Below are positions 54,350 to 63,101 of a stretch of 63,101 nt of DNA, piece by piece. The first letter of the stretch is position 1. Every line of letters starts with the position of its first letter. The position numbers and the translations under genes are program-made. The stretch covers positions 1 through 63,101 of the IMG/VR virus record IMGVR_UViG_3300025083_002903; one strand, written 5' to 3'. Origin of the DNA: a virus. The notes beneath the pieces are model-generated. The model made no database searches and was not told the DNA's origin. It saw nothing but the letters and a program-made list of their open reading frames with translations.

Positions 54350-55000
54350 TCAAACGGTATGTTTCACCCAAACTTTGAAAAAACCAGAAGGGTCTGTAAT
54401 AACTCTAGACGTTTCTACTGTATCTTGTTCTATCTTACTCTTAGTTTTTTGAATTATTTCATCATATCCATTAGAGAAGTTTGAAGATGTAGTCTCTACA
54501 ATTTCTCCATTATTATTTCTAAGTAATATTGTTTCATCGCCTTGATAAATTTTAGCTGTTTGAAGGGAGATACGTGTTTGTCTATTATCACTTGTTAATA
54601 TAAAAATTCTAATTTCATCATTCATATCATTGTAAATAGTATCTATCATCTCTGCTTTATGTTTTCTAAGAGTTGATTCTGTCTTACTATACTTGTACTC
54701 AATACCGTTATATACTCTAAATTCGTTTAGTTCTACGATTTCATCTAAACTACCATGCGCCTTTAACATATAGTGGTGTAGGGATTCTATTTGAGTTCTA
54801 AATATGTCAGCGTGTCTTTTCCACTTATCAGGAACACTATCTGACGCTTTCCAAGTATCATATGCCTCTTGAGCGTCAACATCTCTTCCATCAAACCCTA
54901 ATGCACTAAGAAGGGTAATACCTTCTTCACAAGCACCGTTTTTAAATAAATCAACTGTATCAGATTTTTGTCTTAACCAATTAGTATTAAATTTTGCCAT
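54350..55000 (-). CDS. Protein of unknown function (216 aa)
   Basis: I do not recognise a family. The N-terminal half (MAKFNTNWLRQKSDTVDLFK, LSALGFDGRDVDAQEAYDTWK, ADIFRTQIESLHHYMLKAHG) is helical with a small 'FDGRDVDAQEA' element. The C-terminal half is beta-rich (IEYKYSKTES, EIRIFILTSDNRQTRISLQ, ETILLRNNNGEIVETTS), ending VWVKHTV. It is nine bases after the glycine-rich adhesin gene and ends seven bases before the promoter octamers of the giant unit. It is probably a structural or assembly protein of the tail. Confidence 0.58.
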   Translation of the reverse strand: MAKFNTNWLRQKSDTVDLFKNGACEEGITLLSALGFDGRDVDAQEAYDTWKASDSVPDKWKRHADIFRTQIESLHHYMLKAHGSLDEIVELNEFRVYNGIEYKYSKTESTLRKHKAEMIDTIYNDMNDEIRIFILTSDNRQTRISLQTAKIYQGDETILLRNNNGEIVETTSSNFSNGYDEIIQKTKSKIEQDTVETSRVITDPSGFFKVWVKHTV

Positions 55001-55009
55001 GATGTTTAC

Positions 55010-56053
55010 CTATATCTGCGGACCGTATATTCTAGTACCACCTTGTGATACAGAGTAAGTACCTGAAGCTACTCTAATAGCATAACCAGCAGTACCGCCA
55101 TTATTGCCGTCGCCATGTTGTCCGGGCTGACCAAAATCTCCACCACGACCAGCGTGGGCTGCTCGACCAGGTGTACCTTGAATTAACGAAGGTTTTACTC
55201 TACCTCCACCGCCTCCAGCACTCGCTGCATCTGCCCCTTTTCTATTGAACCAGTTACCACCGTTACCGAATTGGTTGCCACCTGTAGCTATTGAAGCTCT
55301 ATAAGCGGCACCATCACCCCCGGCACTTCTAATTGCTCCACCTATACCACCAGCTAGATTGAAATTATCGTTACCATAAACACCACCGCCATTACCGCCG
55401 CCAGCGCCTCCGCCGCCACCACCAATTCGTAATTCACTACCGGTCATTTCTTTGGCCATGCCTCCGCCGCCACCGCCACCGCCTGCGATGCGGCCGCTAC
55501 CAAGTACATTAATATTAATATTGGATTCACAATCTATAAGTATTGCGCCGCCGCCATTTTGGCCTGTGTTCACACTTCTATTTAAATCACTTCGACCATA
55601 GCCACCATTACCACCTTTTCCCATAATAACACCAGCAATATTTAAGCCGACGTTTTGTCCTGAAAATTGATTTATCATTAGTGCTGGTGTGTTTATATCG
55701 TTGGACCAAATAAACTTATCATTAGAAATTATGATATTGATATCGGAGATTCCATTATATCCAAAAATCATTGCTTGATCGTATAGATTTGCTTCTTGGA
55801 TATCATAATTAATTAGAAATGTATATTCTAATTCAACTCCATAGTAATTCGAAAATGATAAAGGTTCATCAGCTTGGCCATAAGGTATTTGATTATATGG
55901 CTTATACGTAATACTCATGTTGTCGCTTAAAGATTGAATAATCTCTTTGCCGTAGTACTCAGTTAAATTATGAGGAGCAAAGCTATCTATATGAGTGAAC
56001 TCATCAATGATATCATTTTCTAATGCAAGGGGACCAGATGATTTAATAGCCAT
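55010..56053 (-). CDS. Glycine-rich gp38-like fibre adhesin
   Basis: This 347-aa protein has an N-terminal part, MAIKSSGPLALENDIIDEF, with THIDSFAPHNLTEYYGKE, an element seen in baseplate/fibre proteins of T4-like marine phages. A beta region (about 80-165) follows, then a glycine-rich region (about 165-347) with GGGGGGG runs interleaved with short loops (GGAIRSAGGDGAAYRASI, GGGGRVKPSLIQGTPGRAAHAG). This resembles the polyglycine-helix bundle of gp38-type adhesins, in which the loops bind the receptor. It is two bases after the S74 fibre gene, as expected for an adhesin that follows its fibre. It likely decides host specificity. A second glycine-rich tip occurs in the 945-aa protein. Confidence 0.75.
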   Translation of the reverse strand: MAIKSSGPLALENDIIDEFTHIDSFAPHNLTEYYGKEIIQSLSDNMSITYKPYNQIPYGQADEPLSFSNYYGVELEYTFLINYDIQEANLYDQAMIFGYNGISDINIIISNDKFIWSNDINTPALMINQFSGQNVGLNIAGVIMGKGGNGGYGRSDLNRSVNTGQNGGGAILIDCESNININVLGSGRIAGGGGGGGGMAKEMTGSELRIGGGGGGAGGGNGGGVYGNDNFNLAGGIGGAIRSAGGDGAAYRASIATGGNQFGNGGNWFNRKGADAASAGGGGGRVKPSLIQGTPGRAAHAGRGGDFGQPGQHGDGNNGGTAGYAIRVASGTYSVSQGGTRIYGPQI

Positions 56054-56055
56054 GA

Positions 56056-57309
56056 TTAACCCCTTTTAATTTCTTCGATCTCTCTACGCAATTCTTTAAT
56101 AGCTTCAATCATTAGACCCATCATATTTCCATAGCGGACTGCATCGAAAGTGTCATTTTCTTCTTCTACTTGATATACGACTTCAGGTAAAACTTCTTTT
56201 ACTTCATCTGCCATCACACCAGTCATTCGATCTTTATCACCAATGTAATTAAATGTATAACCATTTAGCATTTCTACTTTGTCTAGTGCGTTTTCAAGTT
56301 TTTCTATATTTTCTTTTTTACGTCTATCAGAAAGACTAGCCTTGGCGGTGATATCACCTTTTACTTCTAAGGCTCCACTAGAATGGTTTAAAGAAAGAAT
56401 AGTTTGCGTTGCACCACTTGATATTTGAGACTTTATAGCAAAGTTCTTCTGCTTCATAAACAGTTCTGTTTCTTTATTAGTTTCAATCAGAAATTTTGTA
56501 TCATTAGTTGTTATAGAAGTAAATGCTGGGTCACTGCTTGCGTTGCCAACTGGACCCCATTGAAGATAAGCATCTTTGTTGAGTCTAAAATTACCACTAT
56601 CTTTAACAGCGTACCCATTAATTGGTAGATAATTCGAATCTGATTCAGCTTCAGTGTAATATCTTCCATCATGTGTGTGACTATCATTTTCAACTTCAAG
56701 GTTTACAGCTATTGGACTAACCTCACCACCTTGAATATCAAACTCTCCAGAAACATCACCAGAAAATTGAACTGTTGTAGCATTAGCCCATGTTGTGGCG
56801 GATGCTGCATTACCTAGCAATTGAGATGGTAAAATCGTATTAGATATTGTGAGGTTGTTACCGACTAGAGTACCAGAAATTCCATCTGGATTATCAGCTA
56901 ATTCTAAGCTATAGCCAATAGGATTGTTTATGATAGAAAATGAAGTATGAGTTGCATTTGTATTCATAGTATACTTTGTGGAATTTTCAAAGTCAAACTT
57001 GATACCAATTACACCTTCATTTGAACCATCGTCTGCTCTATTGAGGATAATGGAATCATTATTATCATGATTTAGTGTTATAGGTTTACTGATAGCAAGT
57101 CTTGTTGAAGAGATGCTATTTACATCAATCGTATCCACTGTCAACGTACCAGTTGAAGAAATGTTTCCGTCAATAACAATATTGCCAGCGTTGATTTCTG
57201 CGTTACCTATAGTAACTACGTCTTCAATCACGTCAATAATATCGTTGGTTGTAATTAACCAATCCTCAAATGTGTTTGAAATTATAAGTGGTGTTAGTGT
57301 TCTACTCAT
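56056..57309 (-). CDS. Tail fibre with S74 chaperone (auto-cleaving) C-terminus
   Basis: This 417-aa protein starts MSRTLTPLIISNTFEDWLITTN with TIGNAEINAGNIVIDGNIS (a fibre shaft-like region). A C-terminal peptidase S74 domain spans about 327-417. Its catalytic Ser327 and Lys332 fit the S-D-x-x-x-K spacing of endosialidase-type chaperones; the segment SDRRKKENIEKL then leads to MLNGYTFNYIG and RMTGVMADEVKEVLPEVV and a helical end (EAIKELRREIEEIKRG). The domain directs trimer folding and is cut off before Ser327. It lies between a 62-aa coiled-coil gene (four-base overlap) and the adhesin (two bases). It is probably a fibre of the T4 gp37 kind, though shorter. Confidence 0.82.
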   Translation of the reverse strand: MSRTLTPLIISNTFEDWLITTNDIIDVIEDVVTIGNAEINAGNIVIDGNISSTGTLTVDTIDVNSISSTRLAISKPITLNHDNNDSIILNRADDGSNEGVIGIKFDFENSTKYTMNTNATHTSFSIINNPIGYSLELADNPDGISGTLVGNNLTISNTILPSQLLGNAASATTWANATTVQFSGDVSGEFDIQGGEVSPIAVNLEVENDSHTHDGRYYTEAESDSNYLPINGYAVKDSGNFRLNKDAYLQWGPVGNASSDPAFTSITTNDTKFLIETNKETELFMKQKNFAIKSQISSGATQTILSLNHSSGALEVKGDITAKASLSDRRKKENIEKLENALDKVEMLNGYTFNYIGDKDRMTGVMADEVKEVLPEVVYQVEEENDTFDAVRYGNMMGLMIEAIKELRREIEEIKRG

Positions 57310-57494
57310 GCGCTTTTCTCTTTAATAATTGATTGCAATTCCACTACAACTTCCTCTAAACTAGTAACTCTTTCATATAGTGTGTTAAACATTACTTCTC
57401 GCTCTTTTCTTTTTTTATGAGCTAACCAAGCTTGCTTATCCGAAGATACTAAAGCGTGTGAAGTTTTTTGTCTAGAAAAAGTTTCTTGTGTCAT
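57306..57494 (-). CDS. Small coiled-coil protein (62 aa) between giant protein and fibre
   Basis: This 62-aa protein starts MTQETFSRQKTSHALVSSDK and is strongly basic in the middle (HKKRKEREVMF), followed by a heptad-like helix (LYERVTSLEEVVVELQSIIK). It overlaps both neighbours by four bases (57306-57309 and 57491-57494), a sign that it is a real, coupled gene. I associate this kind of small basic-then-coiled-coil protein with fibre genes in T4-like marine phages, but I do not have a named family. A fibre-assembly or adaptor role is inferred. Confidence 0.65.
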   Translation of the reverse strand: MTQETFSRQKTSHALVSSDKQAWLAHKKRKEREVMFNTLYERVTSLEEVVVELQSIIKEKSA

Positions 57495-60400
57495 GATACT
57501 GCTACTGCTCTATAATCCTTAACATATGGTGCCAAATGAATTCCAGTTGATTCTAATTGAATTTTCAATTGAAATGAAATATAATCTGCTTCTGATGTAG
57601 AAGGCAATTCATACTCATACTCTCTATAATCCTCGGTAGTTGCCAATGAACTGAATACACTAGTATTTAGATTAGTTAATTCTATCCATTCGCTAAACTC
57701 TTCTTCATTATTTTTATATTTAAATCTACTGTAAATCTTAACGTCTGTACCTTTAGGTCTATGTAGAGTGGTGAAAACGTTTAGTCCTTCAGCAGGAATC
57801 TTATCATCTAGTTTAACTTCTTTACTAACATAAGTCGAATTACCAAAATCTGCAAGAGTATATTGATATGCATTGATAAGACTAATAGCAGAGTCGAATA
57901 TAGGTGAAACGTTATCATCTACAGAGTTTAGCGAAACTCTAGCGATAAAGTCTTGGCTTGTCCCAGTAGCAACGTTTACTACATTTGATTGACTTCTAAT
58001 TACTCTTGGTGATTCCTGCATGTACTCTGTTGTATCATCAGAAAATGATTTATCAGGTAATACGCCATTAAACAATTGATAATCTATCGATGTTTTAATT
58101 GTATTTGCTGTGTAGAACAATGCTTTAAAGTAACTGAGTGGGATATCAATAACACCATCTACTGCAATGCTACATCTAGCTCCACTAGTTGCACCAATGA
58201 TGATATCACCGGCCTCAAAGTAGTTAGTAGTTGAAGCAGAACTTTTCTTAAGATGTAGCTGATCTGATCTAAATTTATTGTAGTAAGTTACAATACCACC
58301 TTTAACAAGAGTTACTTCTACTGGAGAACTCGTATCAAACTTACCAGATTCAGTACCAACAAGAAGAGGCTTCTTGATAATCATTACATCACCATCTGTA
58401 TTAATACTTACGATAGGTGAAAGATGAACTGAGTTACTTGTACTCTGTTCGATTAACACATATTGATTAGCAGCAAATGGGAATGCGTTATTGTTTGCTG
58501 TAGTAAGTTTTAGATAATTACTACCTTCGTCAGTACTATCTACAGTAATTGAAGATGTGATATTAACAGTAGGTACCGTTGAATATGCTATCTCATTTGG
58601 TAAGAAGACGCCATTAATATCTTCAATTTCAAAAAACTCCATGTTGTCAGGCATAAGATTAATGTGCGAGTCTAATGTAGAGAATGTATATCTATTAAGT
58701 CTAAACTTAATATCTTCATCTTGGTAAGACCTCCACGCAGAGTTATTTGTAGAAGTAAATAGAACACCTGTGCCCCAATCTTGAGACACCACACTACCAG
58801 AAGCTAGATCAAGTCCGCCAACCTTTGAAGTAAATATATTAAAGTTTGGGTTGTTACCATCTGGTATGACTACAAAACAATACTCACTATCTAGTGCTAG
58901 ACGTACTGGGTTAGGGAAATTAACAGTTGTTGCTACGCTACCATCCGAAGAGGTATTGATCACATCAACAATGTTACCATTAGCATCAAGTCTAGTTGAG
59001 TCTAAATGAACTTTACCGAATGGAAGAACGTTTTTAGTTGGATAACCATTTTCAACTTCACGCAATTCTACAGTAACACCTTGTGTTGAGTCTTTTGTTC
59101 TAAAGAATATATCTAAGGAATCGATTAGAACATACCCAGACCCAGCTGCCATTTCAGAACTAGTAAAGAATGTTTGTGCGATTGGATCTCCACCAATACG
59201 TCTCATTCTCGTACTAATTCCTGTTTGAATTGTTTGTGTGTCGAAGTTAACTGTTCTAGTAGTAACATTTAACGCACTTGTTGTCAAGTCTAAATTGTAT
59301 GCTCTGTAAATAAACTTAGCATAAGAAGTTCTTGCAGACAATAGAGATTCGTAAGATAATGCATCAGAGATTTCAAGTGCATTATCACCGATGTAGTAAG
59401 TGCTTGCCGGTATTCTAAACACTGCACTAATTCTACCAGTATTATCTGATAGTAATGCAATTTCACCGCTAATCGTTTCTCCGAATGATCCTAGAATTTC
59501 AATGTCATTAACATCAACTTGACCGTTTGCATCAGGATTTGGCATTGTGCCTTTTGCAACATGAGTAGTTACATCATCTTCTGCAAAGTAAAACTTGTGA
59601 AGAGTATTAGGTCTTAGGCCCCATACAAAAACTTTAACATCGTTTGTTTCAATAAAGCGATTAAACTGAACATCAGTAATAAAGTTCCCTACGTGTTGAT
59701 TGACATTAGATGTAGTACTACGTAGAGCTGTGGCAGTACTCACAAATGTATCAGTAGCCCAATTGCCTCTAACATCTGTTCTTGCAAGGGTAGTAGTTGA
59801 TTCTGAAGTAGTGTCGATAAATCCACTAGCATCTAAAGTATCAACTAAATTTAATAGTGGTGTTGCTATGTCAATATCAATATTAGATGGTGGTCCTGGT
59901 ATTCTATCAACCCCACTATCATATTCTGGGAAGATAGCACCTTGTCCAGTAAATAGGTAGAAGTTAGAAACACAGTTTCTAAATTGTGTTGCAAACCTTT
60001 GATTTAAAACACTTTCTGAACCAGTATTTGCTTTTGTGACAACATCTTTAAAGTAATCTACGTTATTACTATCTGTGTTAATATCACCTCTTTTTAGATG
60101 AACTGGAAACTCTCGTATTGCAGGAGTTAGTCTTTCACGACCTGTGTCAACTGCGGCTTGATGCTCTGCTGATGTTACATCTGCAATAGATAGATTTTTC
60201 ATGGGGTCAACTAAGAAGCCGTTCTTAAATCTATTGAGTCCACCGGCATCAGTGATAAGTAAATCTTTAGTATCTGTTTCTAAAAGACTTAATGTAGTAA
60301 TCTCAGTTATTGCATCAATCTTTTTAGCCATCCCATCAATCTCTTCCATAGTGTATCTTGGATGCGCTCTGTTTTCAACTTTAGCTGCATAGATGCCACT

Positions 60401-62896
60401 ATTTTCGATAGCATTACTAATTTGTTTTACTGATGCTAAATTTAGTTCATCAATAACTCCTGGTGCTGAAGGTACCAATGCTGGTTGACCCTGAATTAGT
60501 TTAACTTCACCATACATGTCAATTGCTACAGTGTCTTTTCTAGGCATGTAGTACTCAACACTAGCTGTAATTTCACTTACGTTTGCTACTGAAGTGATGA
60601 CAGTACCATCAATATTTTTTGCTTGACCTGCATACAATGAGTTCTGATACACACTACCTACTGGTGATACAACTGGCGCACTTGAGTCGCCTCCAGTGTG
60701 ATAGTTTACTAGAGGTACAACCGAAGGCCTAAAGTCAATACAAGATGAAAGCTCAAATGTAGTTCCGTTTAATGCTCTATATAAAGGTGTAGATGATATA
60801 TCAGTTGCGCTATAGCTACTACCAGTAAAGAAGCCTGCACCGTTATTTGTATTGTGTTTGTAACAAGAGAATGATACTAGTAAGTTAGAGTTTAGAACCA
60901 TGTTTAAAGTCTGACCAGTCTTCAACTCAATATAAGAATAGTCATACATACCATCTTTTTGATTTGATACTAATTTAAACTTATTGGTAACATCTTCGAT
61001 ATATGTAGTTTCTGGTGTACTACCAGAGGAATTGTAAATCCAAACTCTATCTAAAGCATATGCATCTGGTACACCTAAACTTGCTCTTGTCGCACCAGGT
61101 GTATCATCAACTGTGCTAACAGCAGTTTGAACTTTAACACTTATGTTTTCTTTAGTGTCTTGTGTAGTTGGTATAACTCTTTCATCAAAGTAAATTCTTG
61201 TTGTTTGAGGATTGACATTACTTTGTAGAGTTAATTGCAAGAAGGAATCACTATTCGAGTCTGTTACAATACCACTTGACGTTACATTAATTTTTGCATT
61301 ATTACCATCAATAACTAAAAAGTTATCATTATCAAGAGGTGTTCTAGTTCCAACGAATGGAATGTTTATTGTATTGGTAGTTGTACCTGTTGAAGCTGTG
61401 TAAAAAGTTCTACGTACATATGACAAATCATCTACTTCAGTAACACCGGATTGATTAAAGCTAAAGATCATCGGCGCAGATTCTGTCTCATTAAGACCAG
61501 GATCTACTGTACACTTTTCTACTGTGCTTGGACCAATACCTGTAATAGCTGTTTTTAGTTCATCATCATTTTTTCTTAGATTGTATACATAAATCTTACC
61601 ATCTTCAACATTAGATACAGAAGCTGAACCTATGATGTTATTACCATTATCGTAAAGATTATACTCTGTTCCATCTAAATCAAACTTAGTTACAATCCCA
61701 GAGGTTGTAAAGTAGTTACCATATCTTGCACCAACAGTTTGTTGTGTAAGCGTTTTAGTATTACTAAGGTTTGTTAGTGGTAGATATCTAGTAGCAAGAG
61801 TTTGTACTTCATAACCTCTTACATATGCTTTACCTGGAGATACTGTAACATATTGATTGTTTACACCACTCTCGTTAATTACTTGAGTGTTTACGTTAAA
61901 CCCACTTACAACATAGTTTCCCGATTCGTCATATGTTCTTCTTGCTAGATTATCATTGAGTACATTAAATTCGGTTGTATCTCGAATTTGAATTGCAGAC
62001 CCTCTCTTGTATCGAATGATAGCAAAGAACTCTTCTGGTTCTGCATTTTCTGCATACGAAACAAGTAATGGTTGCAACTTAAGTCTATCAGCACCAGGAG
62101 CATTAAGATTATTATAACCCTGAGCGTTATCTAAAAGTGTTTGGTCTTGATTAGAACTTACAATGGTCTCAACTATTGTAAAGCCAATTGATACATCATC
62201 TGGAACAGAGTTATACTTCTGAACGATAAGTGTTTGAGATGAGACGTAGTTGAAGTGACCTTTTTGGTAAACGATACCATCTTCAATAGTGACACCGAAA
62301 GAACGACCTACGTGATTAGTGAATGTAGTAACAGTTATGTTACCAACTCTATTACCATCTGGATCAAAGATTTCTAGCTCTTCGCCTGCTTCAAATTGAT
62401 CTAATGTAACATTAGCGCCTGTGGTCGTACCAGTATATTTGATGTAAAAAGTTTTTAAATCTGGTGAACGTGTTTCAAAGCCTTCTGATGCAGAAATGAT
62501 TTCCGCTTTAAGACCTGACGATGCACCTCTAACAGAGAAGAAACGTAAATCATCTTCGTTTACATCAGCAATACTTTCAGCTTCTAATGCTGTTGCTCTA
62601 TATGGTAAGAAAGAAATGAGACCATCACTAGCGCCTGTGATACCAGAAGTATCGTCATCTAATTTAACAAAGAAGATGTCTTGTAGTTCGTTAATGCTGA
62701 CACCTGTAATGATAGTGCCTTCTTTATAGATATTCGAACCAAATCTTTCAACTTGGCTTTGTAGCATTGTCTGCAATTGAGTTAGTTCACGGGCTTGCAC
62801 TGAACGTGCAGGTTTGAACAAGACACGCACGAATTGTTTTTCGATATCAAAATCGTCGAAATACGGATCTACATTTAAGTCTGTGTTAATACTCAT
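57491..62896 (-). CDS. Giant virion structural protein, DUF4815-type (1801 aa)
   Basis: This protein begins MSINTDLNVDPYFDDFDIEK, then FVRVLFKPARSVQARELTQL and GSNIYKEGTIITG. This is the strongly conserved start of DUF4815 proteins in T4-like marine phages, which follow gp8. Beta-rich segments continue through the middle (e.g. VSPGKAYVRGYEVQT, RRIGGDPIAQTFF) with several further modules at the C-terminus (from about residue 1450, EFFEIEDINGVFLPNEIAY). No enzymatic motif is seen. It occupies the place where T4 has the wedge and fibre-connector proteins gp9-gp12, so a baseplate or fibre-base role is likely. Its 3' end overlaps the small gene by four bases, and it starts 17 bases after the upstream stop. 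Confidence 0.78.
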   Translation of the reverse strand: MSINTDLNVDPYFDDFDIEKQFVRVLFKPARSVQARELTQLQTMLQSQVERFGSNIYKEGTIITGVSINELQDIFFVKLDDDTSGITGASDGLISFLPYRATALEAESIADVNEDDLRFFSVRGASSGLKAEIISASEGFETRSPDLKTFYIKYTGTTTGANVTLDQFEAGEELEIFDPDGNRVGNITVTTFTNHVGRSFGVTIEDGIVYQKGHFNYVSSQTLIVQKYNSVPDDVSIGFTIVETIVSSNQDQTLLDNAQGYNNLNAPGADRLKLQPLLVSYAENAEPEEFFAIIRYKRGSAIQIRDTTEFNVLNDNLARRTYDESGNYVVSGFNVNTQVINESGVNNQYVTVSPGKAYVRGYEVQTLATRYLPLTNLSNTKTLTQQTVGARYGNYFTTSGIVTKFDLDGTEYNLYDNGNNIIGSASVSNVEDGKIYVYNLRKNDDELKTAITGIGPSTVEKCTVDPGLNETESAPMIFSFNQSGVTEVDDLSYVRRTFYTASTGTTTNTINIPFVGTRTPLDNDNFLVIDGNNAKINVTSSGIVTDSNSDSFLQLTLQSNVNPQTTRIYFDERVIPTTQDTKENISVKVQTAVSTVDDTPGATRASLGVPDAYALDRVWIYNSSGSTPETTYIEDVTNKFKLVSNQKDGMYDYSYIELKTGQTLNMVLNSNLLVSFSCYKHNTNNGAGFFTGSSYSATDISSTPLYRALNGTTFELSSCIDFRPSVVPLVNYHTGGDSSAPVVSPVGSVYQNSLYAGQAKNIDGTVITSVANVSEITASVEYYMPRKDTVAIDMYGEVKLIQGQPALVPSAPGVIDELNLASVKQISNAIENSGIYAAKVENRAHPRYTMEEIDGMAKKIDAITEITTLSLLETDTKDLLITDAGGLNRFKNGFLVDPMKNLSIADVTSAEHQAAVDTGRERLTPAIREFPVHLKRGDINTDSNNVDYFKDVVTKANTGSESVLNQRFATQFRNCVSNFYLFTGQGAIFPEYDSGVDRIPGPPSNIDIDIATPLLNLVDTLDASGFIDTTSESTTTLARTDVRGNWATDTFVSTATALRSTTSNVNQHVGNFITDVQFNRFIETNDVKVFVWGLRPNTLHKFYFAEDDVTTHVAKGTMPNPDANGQVDVNDIEILGSFGETISGEIALLSDNTGRISAVFRIPASTYYIGDNALEISDALSYESLLSARTSYAKFIYRAYNLDLTTSALNVTTRTVNFDTQTIQTGISTRMRRIGGDPIAQTFFTSSEMAAGSGYVLIDSLDIFFRTKDSTQGVTVELREVENGYPTKNVLPFGKVHLDSTRLDANGNIVDVINTSSDGSVATTVNFPNPVRLALDSEYCFVVIPDGNNPNFNIFTSKVGGLDLASGSVVSQDWGTGVLFTSTNNSAWRSYQDEDIKFRLNRYTFSTLDSHINLMPDNMEFFEIEDINGVFLPNEIAYSTVPTVNITSSITVDSTDEGSNYLKLTTANNNAFPFAANQYVLIEQSTSNSVHLSPIVSINTDGDVMIIKKPLLVGTESGKFDTSSPVEVTLVKGGIVTYYNKFRSDQLHLKKSSASTTNYFEAGDIIIGATSGARCSIAVDGVIDIPLSYFKALFYTANTIKTSIDYQLFNGVLPDKSFSDDTTEYMQESPRVIRSQSNVVNVATGTSQDFIARVSLNSVDDNVSPIFDSAISLINAYQYTLADFGNSTYVSKEVKLDDKIPAEGLNVFTTLHRPKGTDVKIYSRFKYKNNEEEFSEWIELTNLNTSVFSSLATTEDYREYEYELPSTSEADYISFQLKIQLESTGIHLAPYVKDYRAVAVS

Positions 62897-62913
62897 CTAT
62901 ACTTTCTCTCTTC

Positions 62914-63101
62914 TTAAAAGTCAAAAATGAATTTGATTTTTTCGGTTGTGTCTTCTTGTCTTGTGATCGGTTTAAAATTAGCAAAGTGATATAGTGTTCC
63001 ACTTAATGAAGCATACTCACCATTCGTAATACTATTTATTCTAAAATTAATACCGTCTGTTGTAGTGTAGTTTCTCTTAATTTTAGCTAATGGACTATTC
63101 G
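62914..63101 (-). CDS. Baseplate wedge protein gp8-like, C-terminal fragment
   Basis: A minus-strand frame is open from the right edge to a stop at 62914-62916, giving the last 61 residues (starting NSPLAKIKRN). The segment GTLYHFANFKPITRQEDTTE, followed by KIKFIFDF at the end, parallels the end of T4 gp8 (GEMIYMENRPPIIMAMDQTE, then EINILFTF): an aromatic strand, a 'pPI' turn, a TE and a hydrophobic last strand. gp8 is a baseplate wedge protein in the inner tail tip. It precedes the DUF4815-type gene by 17 bases, as expected in T4-like phages. Only the C-terminus can be seen, so the rest of the identification depends on context. Confidence 0.62.
   Translation of the reverse strand, partial: NSPLAKIKRNYTTTDGINFRINSITNGEYASLSGTLYHFANFKPITRQEDTTEKIKFIFDF

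Noticed and set aside
1-63101. Integrated prophage or mobile element context
   Set aside because: No integrase, repressor, insertion sequence, attachment-like repeat or bacterial housekeeping gene is visible. The whole window is phage structural and accessory genes.

Overview
The window is a structural-gene region of a tailed, T4-like (myovirus-type) bacteriophage. It shows almost unbroken minus-strand coding, gaps of a few bases or short overlaps between genes, very large virion proteins, a C-terminal fragment resembling T4 gp8 at the right edge, an S74 fibre chaperone domain, glycine-rich gp38-like adhesins, many fibre genes, and repeated T4-type late promoter octamers (TATAAATA). Several large proteins are of the kind seen in marine T4-like phages of cyanobacteria and SAR11. 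The DNA is AT-rich. The host is not determinable from this window; a Gram-negative marine bacterium is the reasonable guess.

Layout in transcription order (right to left, minus strand): gp8-like C-terminus (62914-63101); a giant DUF4815-type protein, a 62-aa coiled-coil protein, an S74 fibre and a glycine-rich adhesin (55010-62896); a protein of unknown function (54350-55000); a block of very large virion proteins including two paralogues and a leucine-rich-repeat protein (40246-54297); one lone plus-strand virion gene (37661-40249); small virion/fibre proteins (34162-37572); a 1222-aa cysteine-rich fibre and a 285-aa repeat protein; an 1882-aa virion protein; an eight-gene late unit (17775-23895) holding a sugar cassette; and a fibre/adhesin array (1-17706).

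The sugar cassette contains a GT9-like heptosyltransferase, the two halves of HldE as separate genes in reversed order, a cupin, HldD, a GT4-GT2 fusion and a GT-A enzyme. Together these could make ADP-heptose from a heptose phosphate and transfer it. Octamers at 23937 and 17749 bracket the cassette as a late unit, so virion (fibre) glycosylation is an attractive but unproven role.

The fibre array is modular. Two families of short N-terminal tags, sets of exactly five propeller-like repeats, YadA-head-like repeats, collagen-like linkers, a cupredoxin-like domain, a shared C-terminal domain and glycine-rich tips are combined differently in neighbouring genes. No tRNA, CRISPR array, insertion sequence, integrase or reverse transcriptase was seen, and no gene-free stretch exceeds 300 bases; the longest is the 88-bp divergent promoter region at 37573-37660. 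All motif assignments and residue counts were made by eye without database searches.
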